From contig CAJFCV020000004.1 in assembly GCA_904066235.2 (NCBI GenBank), forward strand, positions 9,982,001 through 10,046,000: DNA of 64,000 bases. Direction: 5' to 3'. The translations under genes were made by a program, and so were the position numbers. The notes under the pieces were generated by a model. It did not search any database and had not been told where the DNA came from. It was given only the letters and a program-made list of their open reading frames with translations. Positions 55,132 through 64,000 of the stretch are shown in pieces; within the stretch, counting starts at the first letter, position 1; every line of letters begins with the position of its first letter. This stretch comes from Bursaphelenchus xylophilus (taxonomy: Eukaryota; Nematoda; Chromadorea; Rhabditida; Aphelenchoididae).

Positions 55132-55137
55132 AATAAA
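55132..55137 (+). terminator. AATAAA polyadenylation signal of the P450
   Basis: 88 bases after the stop codon. Confidence 0.65.
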
Positions 55138-55484
55138 GCCAAATCAGTTTTTATTTGTCTTATTCTTCAGTCAATTTCTTGGTAAGACTCTAGAAAAAGC
55201 TTGAGTAATCTTTTTCCACGGAAATTTCCCTGCTCTTCTGCTCTTTTTAGGGTAATTGGAAAAATACATTTGCAAGACAGAAACTATTTGCCTTATGTTT
55301 ATTTAGTCAAAGTCACGGAACACACCAACGGCTGACACGTTGAAAGAGTGATAAGGATTTTGCAAATGACTTCGGAGAATAGTCGTCGATAAGTAATGTT
55401 TAAACTGGATCAAATATATATTCTTATAACAAAAGAAGTGTCCAAGAGCGACGCTCAGATATCGAAGCTTGAACACACTTCAGG

Positions 55485-55580
55485 TACAGTGAGGAACCCG
55501 ATCCAGTGGCAAAAAACGTCCCATTTTGCATCCAGGAAGGAACCAAATTGTCGCCAAATACCTCCCTTCTCTAACAATAA
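55485..55580. mobile_element. Family B left-arm fragment
   Basis: CAGTGAGGAACCCGATCCAG and onward to ATACCTCCCTTCTC; the right arm is missing. Confidence 0.7.
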
Positions 55581-56109
55581 GCAAAACCCTTGCCAACATC
55601 GCTCTCCATCTTGAATGTTTATCCAAATTAGCCATGTTGAAGATCCTTTTGTATGTGGAGCGGCTCATTAGAAGCACGAAGGCAAACGAGTGGGCTCAGC
55701 CGTATCGGATGTCAATGGATCTTGTTCGAGACGACATCTTCACTTCCGCCCGCATAAAGAATGCCGCAAGTGTGTGTGCAAACGATCGCTCGTTGAACGG
55801 GGCATGTTTAAAGGGTACCTGAAAAAAGGAGGAAGTGTGTTTGTTCTGCTTGTTGGCGGTTCAATTTGGTCGATGAAAACTCTTCTTTACGGTAGCGAAA
55901 AAGCAAAAAACGGTCTTTAATAATACTATAGTAGTACTTAAGGTGAGAAGCATGAAAAGCCATTTTTGACAAAAAAAAAAGAAAATTTTCCATCGCCGCC
56001 TCTCTTGATTTCACCTATTCTCTCAAAAAAATTAGAATTTGGTTAATATCTCAGCTACGGCTGCAACGTTTTCTATAAAATTTTTTGCAAGTTCTATGTG
56101 GGCAGATAG
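55581..56109. other. Intergenic, no gene seen
   Basis: A short open frame at 55526-55822 has no recognised content. Might include further decayed mariner sequence. Confidence 0.35.
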
Positions 56110-56333
56110 TAGTACTAGTCCAAAAAAGACTAGTATCTGGCAGCCGTGGAAGACGACGAAAGCTTGCCAACACGAATTCTTCAATGTCAACCAGTCAACG
56201 ATCGTTCGACATCTCAAAAAGCTTGGAAATGTATGGAAATTGGCTGGATGGGTCCCTCACGAACTCTCCGACAACAACAAAGCCGATCGCGTTCGAATTT
56301 GAAGAAAACACCGGATAATTATGCATCAACATA
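56110..56333 (+). pseudogene. Mariner transposon relic, helix-turn-helix part and 3' terminal repeat
   Basis: FNVNQSTIVRHLKKLGNVWK followed by LAGWVPHELSDNNK, about 56180-56295, is the second DNA-binding helix region and the WVPHEL linker of mariner transposases. A stop follows, then the terminal repeat CCGGATAATTATGCATCAAC. The catalytic domain is deleted. The family is the same as the relic at 46.6 kb. Confidence 0.8.
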
Positions 56334-56346
56334 ATATTATAATACT

Positions 56347-56384
56347 AACGTCGCTGAAGTGATTTCTGCAACGAAAACGGCTTG
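56347..56384. mobile_element. Family D terminus, solitary
   Basis: ACGTCGCTGAAGTGATTTCT then GCAACG, directly after the mariner relic. Confidence 0.45.
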
Positions 56385-56483
56385 AAAAGACACTCTGAAA
56401 AGCTGAAGAATCTGAAGTTGTCTTTGGGTGGATCTCTCTCCAACCACAGTTGATTTGCAGCTCTTTCTGCCTCCTTTTATTGA

Positions 56484-56915
56484 CCAGGGAAGTACCCCAA
56501 GTGCGACGCTCCGTTTTTCTTTAAATTTTGAACACACGTTGGGCATGAATTAAACAACAATTTCTGAAAGTTTTAGCTCGCGAGATATCGAACAATCTTT
56601 GCCGCCGAGAGGGTACGCTAAACCCGGAGAGCGGTCAGAGAGAGAGAAACAGTTTCGGCCATAACTTTGCTAGTTTCGCGCGGAAAAAATTAATTTTCTG
56701 TGGAAACATTGTCCTCCATGGTAGAAACTGGCAAGAAAATTTTCGTGCCGAAATTCGGCAAAAAATGTCAAATTTTCGCCAACTTTCGATCCAAAAATCT
56801 CGGTTGTTTCTGCAAAGCGCGAGCCAGGATTATCGCATATATCTAAAAAAAAGTAATTTTAAACTTGTGCCAGGTTTCATCAAAATCTGAGGGTCGCACT
56901 TGGGGTACTCCCCTT
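56484..56915. mobile_element. Family C element
   Basis: CCAGGGAAGTACCCCAAGTG to TTGGGGTACTCCCCTTG. Flanks TGA and TCA. Confidence 0.8.
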
Positions 56916-57848
56916 GTCAGTTCGTTCTGCCTACTTCCATTCAGCTCTACAGTAGTGTCGCAAGTTTGCCAAGCCCTTCTCGGCACTCCCCTGCCTTCGA
57001 TTCGCCGGATCATGTGCGCGAGAAGGGCTCACAATAAACAGGACGGATGCCTGTTTGCATTCAGGGATTAGGGCCGCAAGTGGCCGGACAAGATTGATCC
57101 GCTCCAACTTCTCGAATGACCGTTCAACTTTTGTTTACACTCGACTTTGGAAGGTCATGCCTGGGACATGGGTGCCACCAGTGGATAAACAATCGCCGAG
57201 AATGATTATATCGTTTATTTCGGGGGCGAATATTTTGCAACAATCGTTGATATTATGAGCATGACAATAATTATGGTTGAATAGTTAATAATATTATACA
57301 ATCATGACACTTTTTCGGTCATATGTCTGGGATCAATGTGACAATAGTTGGAGGGGAATACCGTGGTAACAAAAATGCTTATTTTGTAGCATAGAGTATA
57401 TTATAAAGTATTGGAGAGTAGACCATGCGCTGGCGACATATAGTCGCACAGCTTTGTCTCTTACAATGTTATAGGCGTCGCAATACCATGACAATGGAAG
57501 GGATTGCGCAAATAACTTATCCGAGTTGAGATAGGATGGAGAGAGAGTGATCAGGGGAGGGAGAGAGCGAGAGAGATGGCCATATTTGGCGAACGCGCGC
57601 AAATACCAGCCGTGGAATGAATGGCGAGAAATAATGACTATGGCACCAAGAAATGAGATTGTACAAACAGTGGCGTATTGGCTAAGAGAACATTGCGCAA
57701 CAACTTCTCTGAGGTCCCGGCAACAAAATTCGGATTAGCGACAGCTTTTCCCGTTAAATACAGATAGTTTGAGCAAATAGGAGGATACTGTAGTAAAGGA
57801 AACAAGGTGGAATCGAGCTAAAGTTTCAAAAAAACAAAGATACGAAAG
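56916..57848. other. Region downstream of the zinc-finger gene
   Basis: No repeat family recognised. A TTTATT at about 57213 could serve as reverse polyadenylation signal. A GAGAGAG run lies near 57541-57575. Confidence 0.4.
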
Positions 57849-59968
57849 TTAATTCGAGTTGATCATGGCCAAATAGGGGCCGAGACGAGTGATCAGCTCT
57901 TTCAGCCGAGCCACCTCCGTCTGCGCGTCGTTGAGGTCCTTTTCGAGTGAATAGCACTTGGATTTCATCTCCACGCAGCCATCGCAGCCCAGTTGGTGTT
58001 GGTGGTCGTGGTCGGCGACGGTCATGGAGATGGGCGAGGCTTTTTGGGGACTGAAATGGGATGGATTAGATATATGTGTAATTTATAGTAAATGCAAAAC
58101 TATGGCTAATAAAGTAATTATGTCTTTCAAAAGGCCTTCTATGGTATAATATATGAATTTTACTGCTCTAAAAAAAGTCTAGACCGCTGAAAAATCCCTC
58201 ACCTAGAGGCACACGAAGAGCTCGCTCCACTCTCATGAATCGTCTCGGTTTTCAGACCGCTCAGCTGGAGCTCCTCCTCATTGCCCATCAAATGTTGCAG
58301 CTGACAATGCAACAGATAACTCTGTTGATTATCGAACTGCTGCCCGCAAAGATTGCATCCAAACTGTTGCTGTTGTTGAAGAAGCAGCTGGAATTGAAGT
58401 TTCTGCAGGTCCGCCTGTTTCGTCGCCAACGCGCGCTGCTGCTGTTGTGCGAGCAACAGCTGGGCCAGCTTCGCCATTTGGTATTGATTCGCCAGCTCAT
58501 TGGACGAGTTGATGGGGTTCATGGCGCCGAAGTTGTTCTCCAATCGCGGCGCGATGGGGCTCTGCTGCGCCGACGTGAATGGCGAGGAGCCGGAGAAGTC
58601 GCTGAGCGGCGTGGAGGGGAGCTCGCGCTTCGGGCTGCGCACCTTCTTGCAGTTGTGCGTGTCGAGCTCGACGCTGGAGGAGAAGGACTTCTGACAGGCG
58701 CGACAACTGTGCCCCCGCTCCAGGTGGATTTTCATGTGCCGGTTCAGGTCGAACTTGAAGATGAACGTCTTCTCGCACAGGTCGCACTTGTGCGGGCGTC
58801 CGCCCTTGTGGATCATGAGGTGCTGCGTCAGATGCCCTTTCTGAAAGTGCGGGTTTAATTGGTCTAGACTGTTCTCAATTTCAAGGATTCCCCCGGAAGT
58901 GCAAGCACTTCCCTAAAGCCCACACAGTTTGTCGGGGAAATAATGAGCACAATGTCGATCGCAAAAGTGAAAAAAATTTGATTTTGCCGAGATACGATTC
59001 ATTTGGCGATACGATTTTCGATACGACAGAGAGCTCGTTATTTTTCCGACAGACTGATACATAGTTAAAATCAAGTCTATATAGTATATACGATAGAAAA
59101 AAGACTTGTTTTTCCCGTTTATGGCTTGATTTATCACTCTTACTGTTTCCGTTCCCCTTGATTCATTGAATTTCGAATATTCCCTGCTACAAAATGAGGA
59201 TGATTCATGTGTTCAGACCTGACTCATTTGACAAAAATAGCGGGCGACAAGACAAATAACATGAAGAAACCGGGTGTTTTTAAACCACTTATCTTCGAAA
59301 AAACAAAGCGAAAAAACTCAAAAGAGAGCGATAAATTAAAGTCATCAAATTTTGATGCATGCCTCTAAGAGTGCTTGAAATTTTTATCAAAGTTTTTTTA
59401 GTCCGTCGGGAAAATATTGAGGACAATTTCGCTGCGCCAATCAGGTCGCTGAAGCGAAAAGCAACTTGATTTTGCCGCGACACAATTCATTTTCTATTGC
59501 GATTTGCGACGTGCTTATTATTTTCCCGACAAACCAATATGAAGGCAGTAAAATTCCTACCTGAAAGAAGGCCTTGCCGCAATGGTCGCAGACATGAGAT
59601 CGTTCGCCGGTGTGCCACATATTGTGCTTCTTCAGGAGTTGGCGCGTCCCAAACTCCTTGCCGCACTTGTCGCACTTGTGCGGCTGCTCGCCGCTGTGAA
59701 TGCGCAAGTGGGTGGAGAGTTCGCGTTTCACCGAAAACACCAGATGACAAATGTCGCACTCGTACTGGGGTTTGTCGCGATGCGTGTGAGTGTAGTGCAC
59801 ATTCAGCTGGTCGCGGTCGGCGAACTGCCGCGAACAGAGGCGACAGGACACGTCGTTGGACTTGAGGAGCTCCTCGAAGTTGGTGGAGATGCTGGACGTG
59901 GGCGAGGCGCTCGACTCCATCACCATCTGGTCCTCCATGGGCTGAAGGTAGTTCAACATGGTTAACAT
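57849..59968 (-). CDS. C2H2 zinc-finger protein with coiled-coil C-terminus
   Basis: Three minus-strand exons: 59561-59968, 58203-58840 and 57849-58050 (TAA), at least 415 residues. Seven zinc fingers are readable. In order: CRLCSRQFADRDQLNVHYTH, CDICHLVFSVKRELSTHLRI, CDKCGKEFGTRQLLKKHNMW, a fourth split by intron 1 (CDHCGKAFF/QKGHLTQHLMIH), CDLCEKTFIFKFDLNRHMKI, a C2HC-type CRACQKSFSSSVELDTHNC, and a separate CNLCGQQFDNQQSYLLHCQL after a Gln-rich stretch. HTGE-type linkers join fingers 3-4. The C-terminal 65 residues contain CDGCVEMKSKC and a heptad pattern (LEKDLNDAQTEVARLKELI), a likely coiled coil. It is a nuclear DNA-binding regulator; I do not know its targets. The start is uncertain: the frame is open upstream with an acceptor at about 59999, so a 5' exon may exist. 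Confidence 0.85.
58920..59061. mobile_element. Family A element in zinc-finger intron 1
   Basis: ACACAGTTTGTCGGGGAAAT to CGTTATTTTTCCGACAGACT then GATA. Confidence 0.78.
59398..59540. mobile_element. Family A element in zinc-finger intron 1
   Basis: TAGTCCGTCGGGAAAATATT to TTATTATTTTCCCGACAAAC then CAATAT. It ends 20 bases from the exon. Confidence 0.78.
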
Positions 59969-59999
59969 GTTGGGAGAGGAAGACTGATCCGAATTCTGA

Positions 60000-60480
60000 T
60001 CAGAAAAGACGATAGAAGGAGCAATGTGATTAGACGGCCTTATAGGCTACTGTATTTTAGTTGAGTCGCTAAAAGGGCAAGGATATTTGGGCTGGGCGAA
60101 GAGTAAATGAATCATGCGCGAAATGGTCATACAATTTCTTCGAATGCACCCGCAAAATTCGCAAAACAATTGACGAATCAAGAAAACCCCCCAATAATTG
60201 CGGAGCAGCGAAACAAATCGCCCGCGGCACTTGGCGTTCGCCCCATCCGTTCCGACTGTGGAAACATGCCAAAGCCCCCCACCGCTGATCCGCCGAGAAA
60301 TCCCACCCCTCGGCGGGGCGATCTCGAGGACTCCCGGGGGGCGTGGCCCGATCGAATGGCCAAGCGATGAGCCACGGGAGAGAGCGGCCGGTCGGTGCCA
60401 GGCCGTTCTCTTCCAACTGTTCCTTCCGGGCCGGGTAATGAGATAAGAAACATGACCATGCATGATTAATAATCAGCGGC
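60000..60480. promoter_or_regulatory. GC-rich block upstream of the zinc-finger gene
   Basis: 60190-60440 is much richer in GC and CpG than its surroundings and keeps frames open on both strands. It is a candidate promoter or 5' exon of the zinc-finger gene. No specific element recognised. Confidence 0.4.
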
Positions 60481-61780
60481 TATTTCGGGCGGAATTCCGT
60501 TTTATCGCGAATTTTTGTGACTCAGACCGTACGGGTTATGGTAGCCGCGATTCTGACGGCCTTTTATGGGAATTTGGGGGGTTATCAGATGAGTAGTCAT
60601 GAGAAAGGGGTCCGATAACAGGATTGTCAACTTTATCAAGGGAATGGCTTCAAATCATCGTTTCTACGAAGAAAATTACCGACAAATTCATGGCGTGGGA
60701 CGCTGGAAAAGATACCCTGAAGAGGCCGTAGGGCAAAAACATCTTCAAGACAAGTTTTTTCCAGCCCTCCCTCATCTCAGGCCGCCTTTTATAACATACG
60801 TTATTGGCAAAATGTGGTCCCAAGAACACATAAAAAACGCCTGGGAGGTCGAAGGGTTCGGTGACAATCACGGCCTCCCTCGTCCCTTTTGATCGCAGCG
60901 CCGCTTTTATTGTCTCAACTTGCATGAACTTCGACCAACTTGATGGGCCGAGATTAATCAGCTTTATGAGAAAGAGATAGGTTCTAGAAGTGATGTAGCG
61001 AGAGTACAGTAAAAGTGCGATAAAGAAAAAAGCATGAATTTTTGAGATTGACAACATATGTCATCTTGCATTCAAACATACTAGCATTTAAGGGGCTGCT
61101 CAGCTCATTAACGCAACACACCCATATCATAGCCCCACCCAAATTAGCGATTACACAACCCCAAACCCGCTGACTTCCCCATTAGCGCAACAACAATATA
61201 TCCCGAGTGTGAATGGCGGAGATCCCGCTGACTTTGTTTGGGGGGGCCCTCCTCTCGAATGCAGTGAAAGGATGGGCCAAGACGACGGCGAAGAGACTTG
61301 TTTTGACGCGTGACCCCAGTCAAACACAAAAGTTTAAGCAAACAGTCGGCCGCGGCGAACGGTAGGGGCGCGCACATTAGCTGTAAACAAGCGGAAACCC
61401 CGGGTAAACAGGGTGTGTGGGACGGGGGGAAATTATCTTATGTATGGTGTCGAGAGCTGGAGGAATTGTAACTCTGAAACTTTCGAAATTCTTGGATAAA
61501 CATCGTTGATTTACGAGGTTTGATCTCCAAGTCTTACGACTTGAATGCAACGTGCGAATTTCCTACGCCATACATTAGGCTGTCCCATAAGTCTTGTGTA
61601 TTTTGGGGTCGTCGATTTGTGCGAATTCCTGTGAGCTTTGTAACGCATTACAAGATATGCTGGACATACAGTTTTGAAGTTCAGAAATTGCCCTTTTAAA
61701 CCGTGTATAACAAAGCTGCAGGAAATGTGCCTGCGACCCGCACTACCCCAATATTTTACTAGATATCCTTAAGGATCTTA
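60481..61780. other. Intergenic, no gene seen
   Basis: A 97-codon plus frame at 60599 and a minus frame at 61144-61377 have no recognised content. TTAGGCTGTCCCATAAGTCT at 61577-61596 is a solitary mariner-type terminal repeat. Confidence 0.4.
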
Positions 61781-62202
61781 CAAGGGAAGTACCCCAAGTG
61801 CGACGCTCAGATTTTGATGAAAATTGGCACAAATTTAAAATAACTTTTTCTTGGATATATGCGAGAATCCTAGCTCGCGCTTTGCAGAAACAACCGAAAA
61901 ATTTTAAATTGAAAGTCTCATTGAAAGTCAAATTTGACAATTTTTGGCGAAATTTGGCACGAAAAGTTTCATAGTTATTTCTACCAAAGAGGGTAATTTT
62001 TCCACAAAAAATCAAGTTTTTCCGCACGAAATATGCAAAGCTATGGCCAAAAAGAGTTTTTCTCTCTGACGATTGTTCAATATCTCGGCGGCGCCTGCAA
62101 AGTGCGAGCTAAAACTTTCACGAATTGATATCTAGTCTATGCCTGATGTGTGTGCAAAGTTTAGAGAAAATCTGAGCCTCGCACTTGGGACTACTTCCCT
62201 TG
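61781..62202. mobile_element. Family C element with perfect TTA target duplication
   Basis: CAAGGGAAGTACCCCAAGTG to TGGGACTACTTCCCTTG, TTA on both sides (61778-61780, 62203-62205). Confidence 0.88.
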
Positions 62203-64000
62203 TTAGATCGCGTTTTGGAAGCGACAGATCAGATATTTACTTTAGTATAAGTATTCAGCAATCCTTGCAACCGACAGAACTCAAAAAATGGGGACCTACA
62301 GTTGGTGACATAGCTCGAAAAAACATTTTTTAACTATGTCTCTGCAGATCCGGCTTGGAAAAATTACTTATTCGTAATGAACTCTAGGCTCAGACAACAT
62401 GTCAATCTTTCACTCAAAAAATCTTTAAATTTACGAAATTTTGACACGTCATATTTTGTAGGGCTAGATTCTACAGCGCTTCTGGATTTGTTCCTAGACT
62501 GTTTTTTAGGGCTGGAAATCATATTAAGGCCAGAAACAGTGCCGCGATCCCCTCTTGGCATACTTTTTGAGGATAAATCCTTATAAGATCCTAGAGAAAA
62601 GATGTCTGTGTTTCATTCAGGCCGCTCAGCAGGTCTCTGTTAGAGAATTAGGACATTTAGGAGCAAAAACTTTTCAAATTTCCCCGCGGGAATGGGTGCG
62701 CTGACCCGGCAACTTCAAGCAACCATATCTCCGCAACTTCTGCAGCTAGCAAACAATTTTTGCAGTGAGTGTGTTCACATAACGTAGTAGTTTCATGCCA
62801 TGGGTACCTTTTTCCGATCAAGGTTCCCAAGCCAAGAAAAATCGAAGAAAATGTCCATTTTTTTGAATCACCCTGTATGTATATCACACACCTAAATTTC
62901 GTGCACAAACTTTGTATGATATTATTGGTTCCCTAGCGCGTCCGCTAACACTCATTTCAGCGACTTTACGAACGGCCTAAAATGCCCTTTAGTCTGTTCG
63001 CAATCCCGCTGTTTCTCATTTCAAACTCGGAGCTCTTTTCCAGTGCGTTCTCGGGGGTCAAGTCGAGCCCTCGGGCCGCATGTTTTCGGAGGCGAACGCA
63101 AAAACAACGTCAAAAACTTTGGGGGTTCGCTGACCCCGTGTCACCTGGAGTCAGCGCGTTTTAAAGCGCGATCTGTTGTTTTTCAGTGGCGGTGGGCCAA
63201 GACGCCCGGTCTTGACGCCTGTTCGGCTTGCGGTTTTACCTTGTTGATCAGCGGCGGGTTCTGCGGTGTAAAGTAGCCGTTTAATGGGCCGCAAATCCGC
63301 GTCCATCCGAGGGATTTGAATATGCAAAAATAAGGGGAGAGCAAAGTGTTTTGAACCATAGGGCTGTATGAAGAAATTTATAGGCAAAAATTGGCAAACT
63401 CGCAAATAATTTCTATAAAATTTTCGAAAAATGATAACTTAACGCCTTCTAAGGCCCTAAAAATCACAAAATTTTGAGACGATTAATACCCCTAAATCTC
63501 CAGCATCTCAATTCAATTTTCCCTGCATTCCTATGCAGACCACAAGCCCCTGCTGAGTCACTTCAAACAGCGGAAGCGAATCGTCGCAAATTTCTGCAAA
63601 TAACAAATGTTTTTGAGGTCAAGCGAGTGGCTTGGCCGTGTTTGTTGGCCCAGCAAACGCGCGTTCGAGGGTCTTGAATCCAAAACGTGCTGAGGGCGTC
63701 AACAAGGCATGGAAGGGAAGATCAACAAAGGCATGGGTGCGGTAGAGTAAGGGGGGATTGGGAATTTTTTTTTGATTGAATTTGGTGAGTAGCTAGTAAA
63801 AAGCAGATGGAAAATGGTTAAAAATTCCTCAAGAAGTCTTGAAAATATCCTATGAGCACTTTACGTAAATTTGAAAACAAAAAAAATCGGAAAAAATTTA
63901 AAAAAATCGCCTTGGTCCCCATTTACCACGAGTTTTTGGACCCTCCAAAAAAAGGGCTGTTTCTACCGCCAAAAAAGACATGCTTAAACCTCAGCCAACT
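62203..64000. other. Intergenic to the window end, no gene seen
   Basis: A solitary ACAGGGTGATTCAAAAAAAT terminus (minus strand) ends at about 62876. A solitary D terminus CAGCGACTTTACGAACGGCC lies at 62959-62978. Frames at 62982-63677 are short and unrecognised. Confidence 0.4.

Noticed and set aside
58235..58858. Plus-strand frame of 207 codons
   Set aside because: Antisense of the Gln-rich zinc-finger exon, rich in Leu because CAG repeats read as CTG.

Overview
The window is nematode nuclear DNA. Its genes have short introns with GTAAG/GTGAG donors and TTTCAG acceptors. Several start codons sit directly behind an acceptor, as expected for spliced-leader trans-splicing. The recognisable proteins (a CYP33-like P450, a CGH-1-type DDX6 helicase, RPS18, SEC61 alpha, a HHAT-like acyltransferase) have nematode-like sequences. 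I cannot place the species; the RPS18 sequence differs enough from the Caenorhabditis one, as I remember it, that I would not assume that genus.

Layout. 1-1.6 kb: remnant of a purple acid phosphatase gene, cut off 5' by a transposon end and interrupted by an in-frame stop. 2.7-6.8 kb (+): a small membrane-anchored protein with a long Lys/Glu-rich tail; one intron carries a three-layer transposon nest. 7.9-11.8 kb (-): a bestrophin anion channel. 12-29.7 kb: an 18-kb gene-poor tract filled with short inverted-repeat elements. 29.7-41.9 kb: the gene-dense core, with a type I membrane protein (+), SEC61 alpha (-), RPS18 (+) and a MBOAT/HHAT-like acyltransferase (-), followed by a repeat-rich gap. 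41.7-43.4 kb (-): cgh-1/DDX6. 44.3-45.6 kb (-): a small secreted Asn/Gln-rich protein. 45.6-50.1 kb: repeats, including a mariner relic. 50.3-55.0 kb (+): the P450, whose introns hold many elements. 55-57.8 kb: repeats and a second relic of the same mariner family. 57.8-60.0 kb (-): a C2H2 zinc-finger protein. 60-64 kb: no convincing gene.

Repeats dominate. I named the families A to M. A: about 140-bp elements ending CAGTCTGTCGGGAAAATAAT. B: about 250-bp near-perfect foldbacks ending CAGTGGGGGACCTGATCC in TA targets. C: about 440-bp elements ending CAAGGGAAGTACCCC, next to 3-bp TNA (mostly TTA/TAA) sites. D: GCACNGTGC-palindrome elements ending GTCCGTTCGCAAAGTCGCT, one expanded into a tandem array. 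E: a 207-bp mariner-like element. F: large foldbacks of up to about 730 bp. G: a 404-bp element. H and I: two TTA-targeted elements. J: a GC-rich element with subrepeats. K: a 100-bp repeat next to D. L: long-TIR elements with D-like palindromes. M: a C-like element. Nesting gives a relative order: B is inside A, H and I are inside B, C is inside D and inside F. Family assignments are my own, from terminal inverted repeats and target duplications seen in the window, not from a database.

The genes are mainly unrelated housekeeping or tissue genes. SEC61 alpha and the HHAT-like enzyme both act in the endoplasmic reticulum and lie either side of rps-18, which is divergent from sec61 and convergent with hhat. 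I found no operon with convincing co-function, and no clearly new biological system. The least explained items are the Lys/Glu-rich membrane protein, the Cys/Thr-rich type I membrane protein, the GCACNGTGC array at 24 kb and the inverted duplication at 28.2-28.6 kb.
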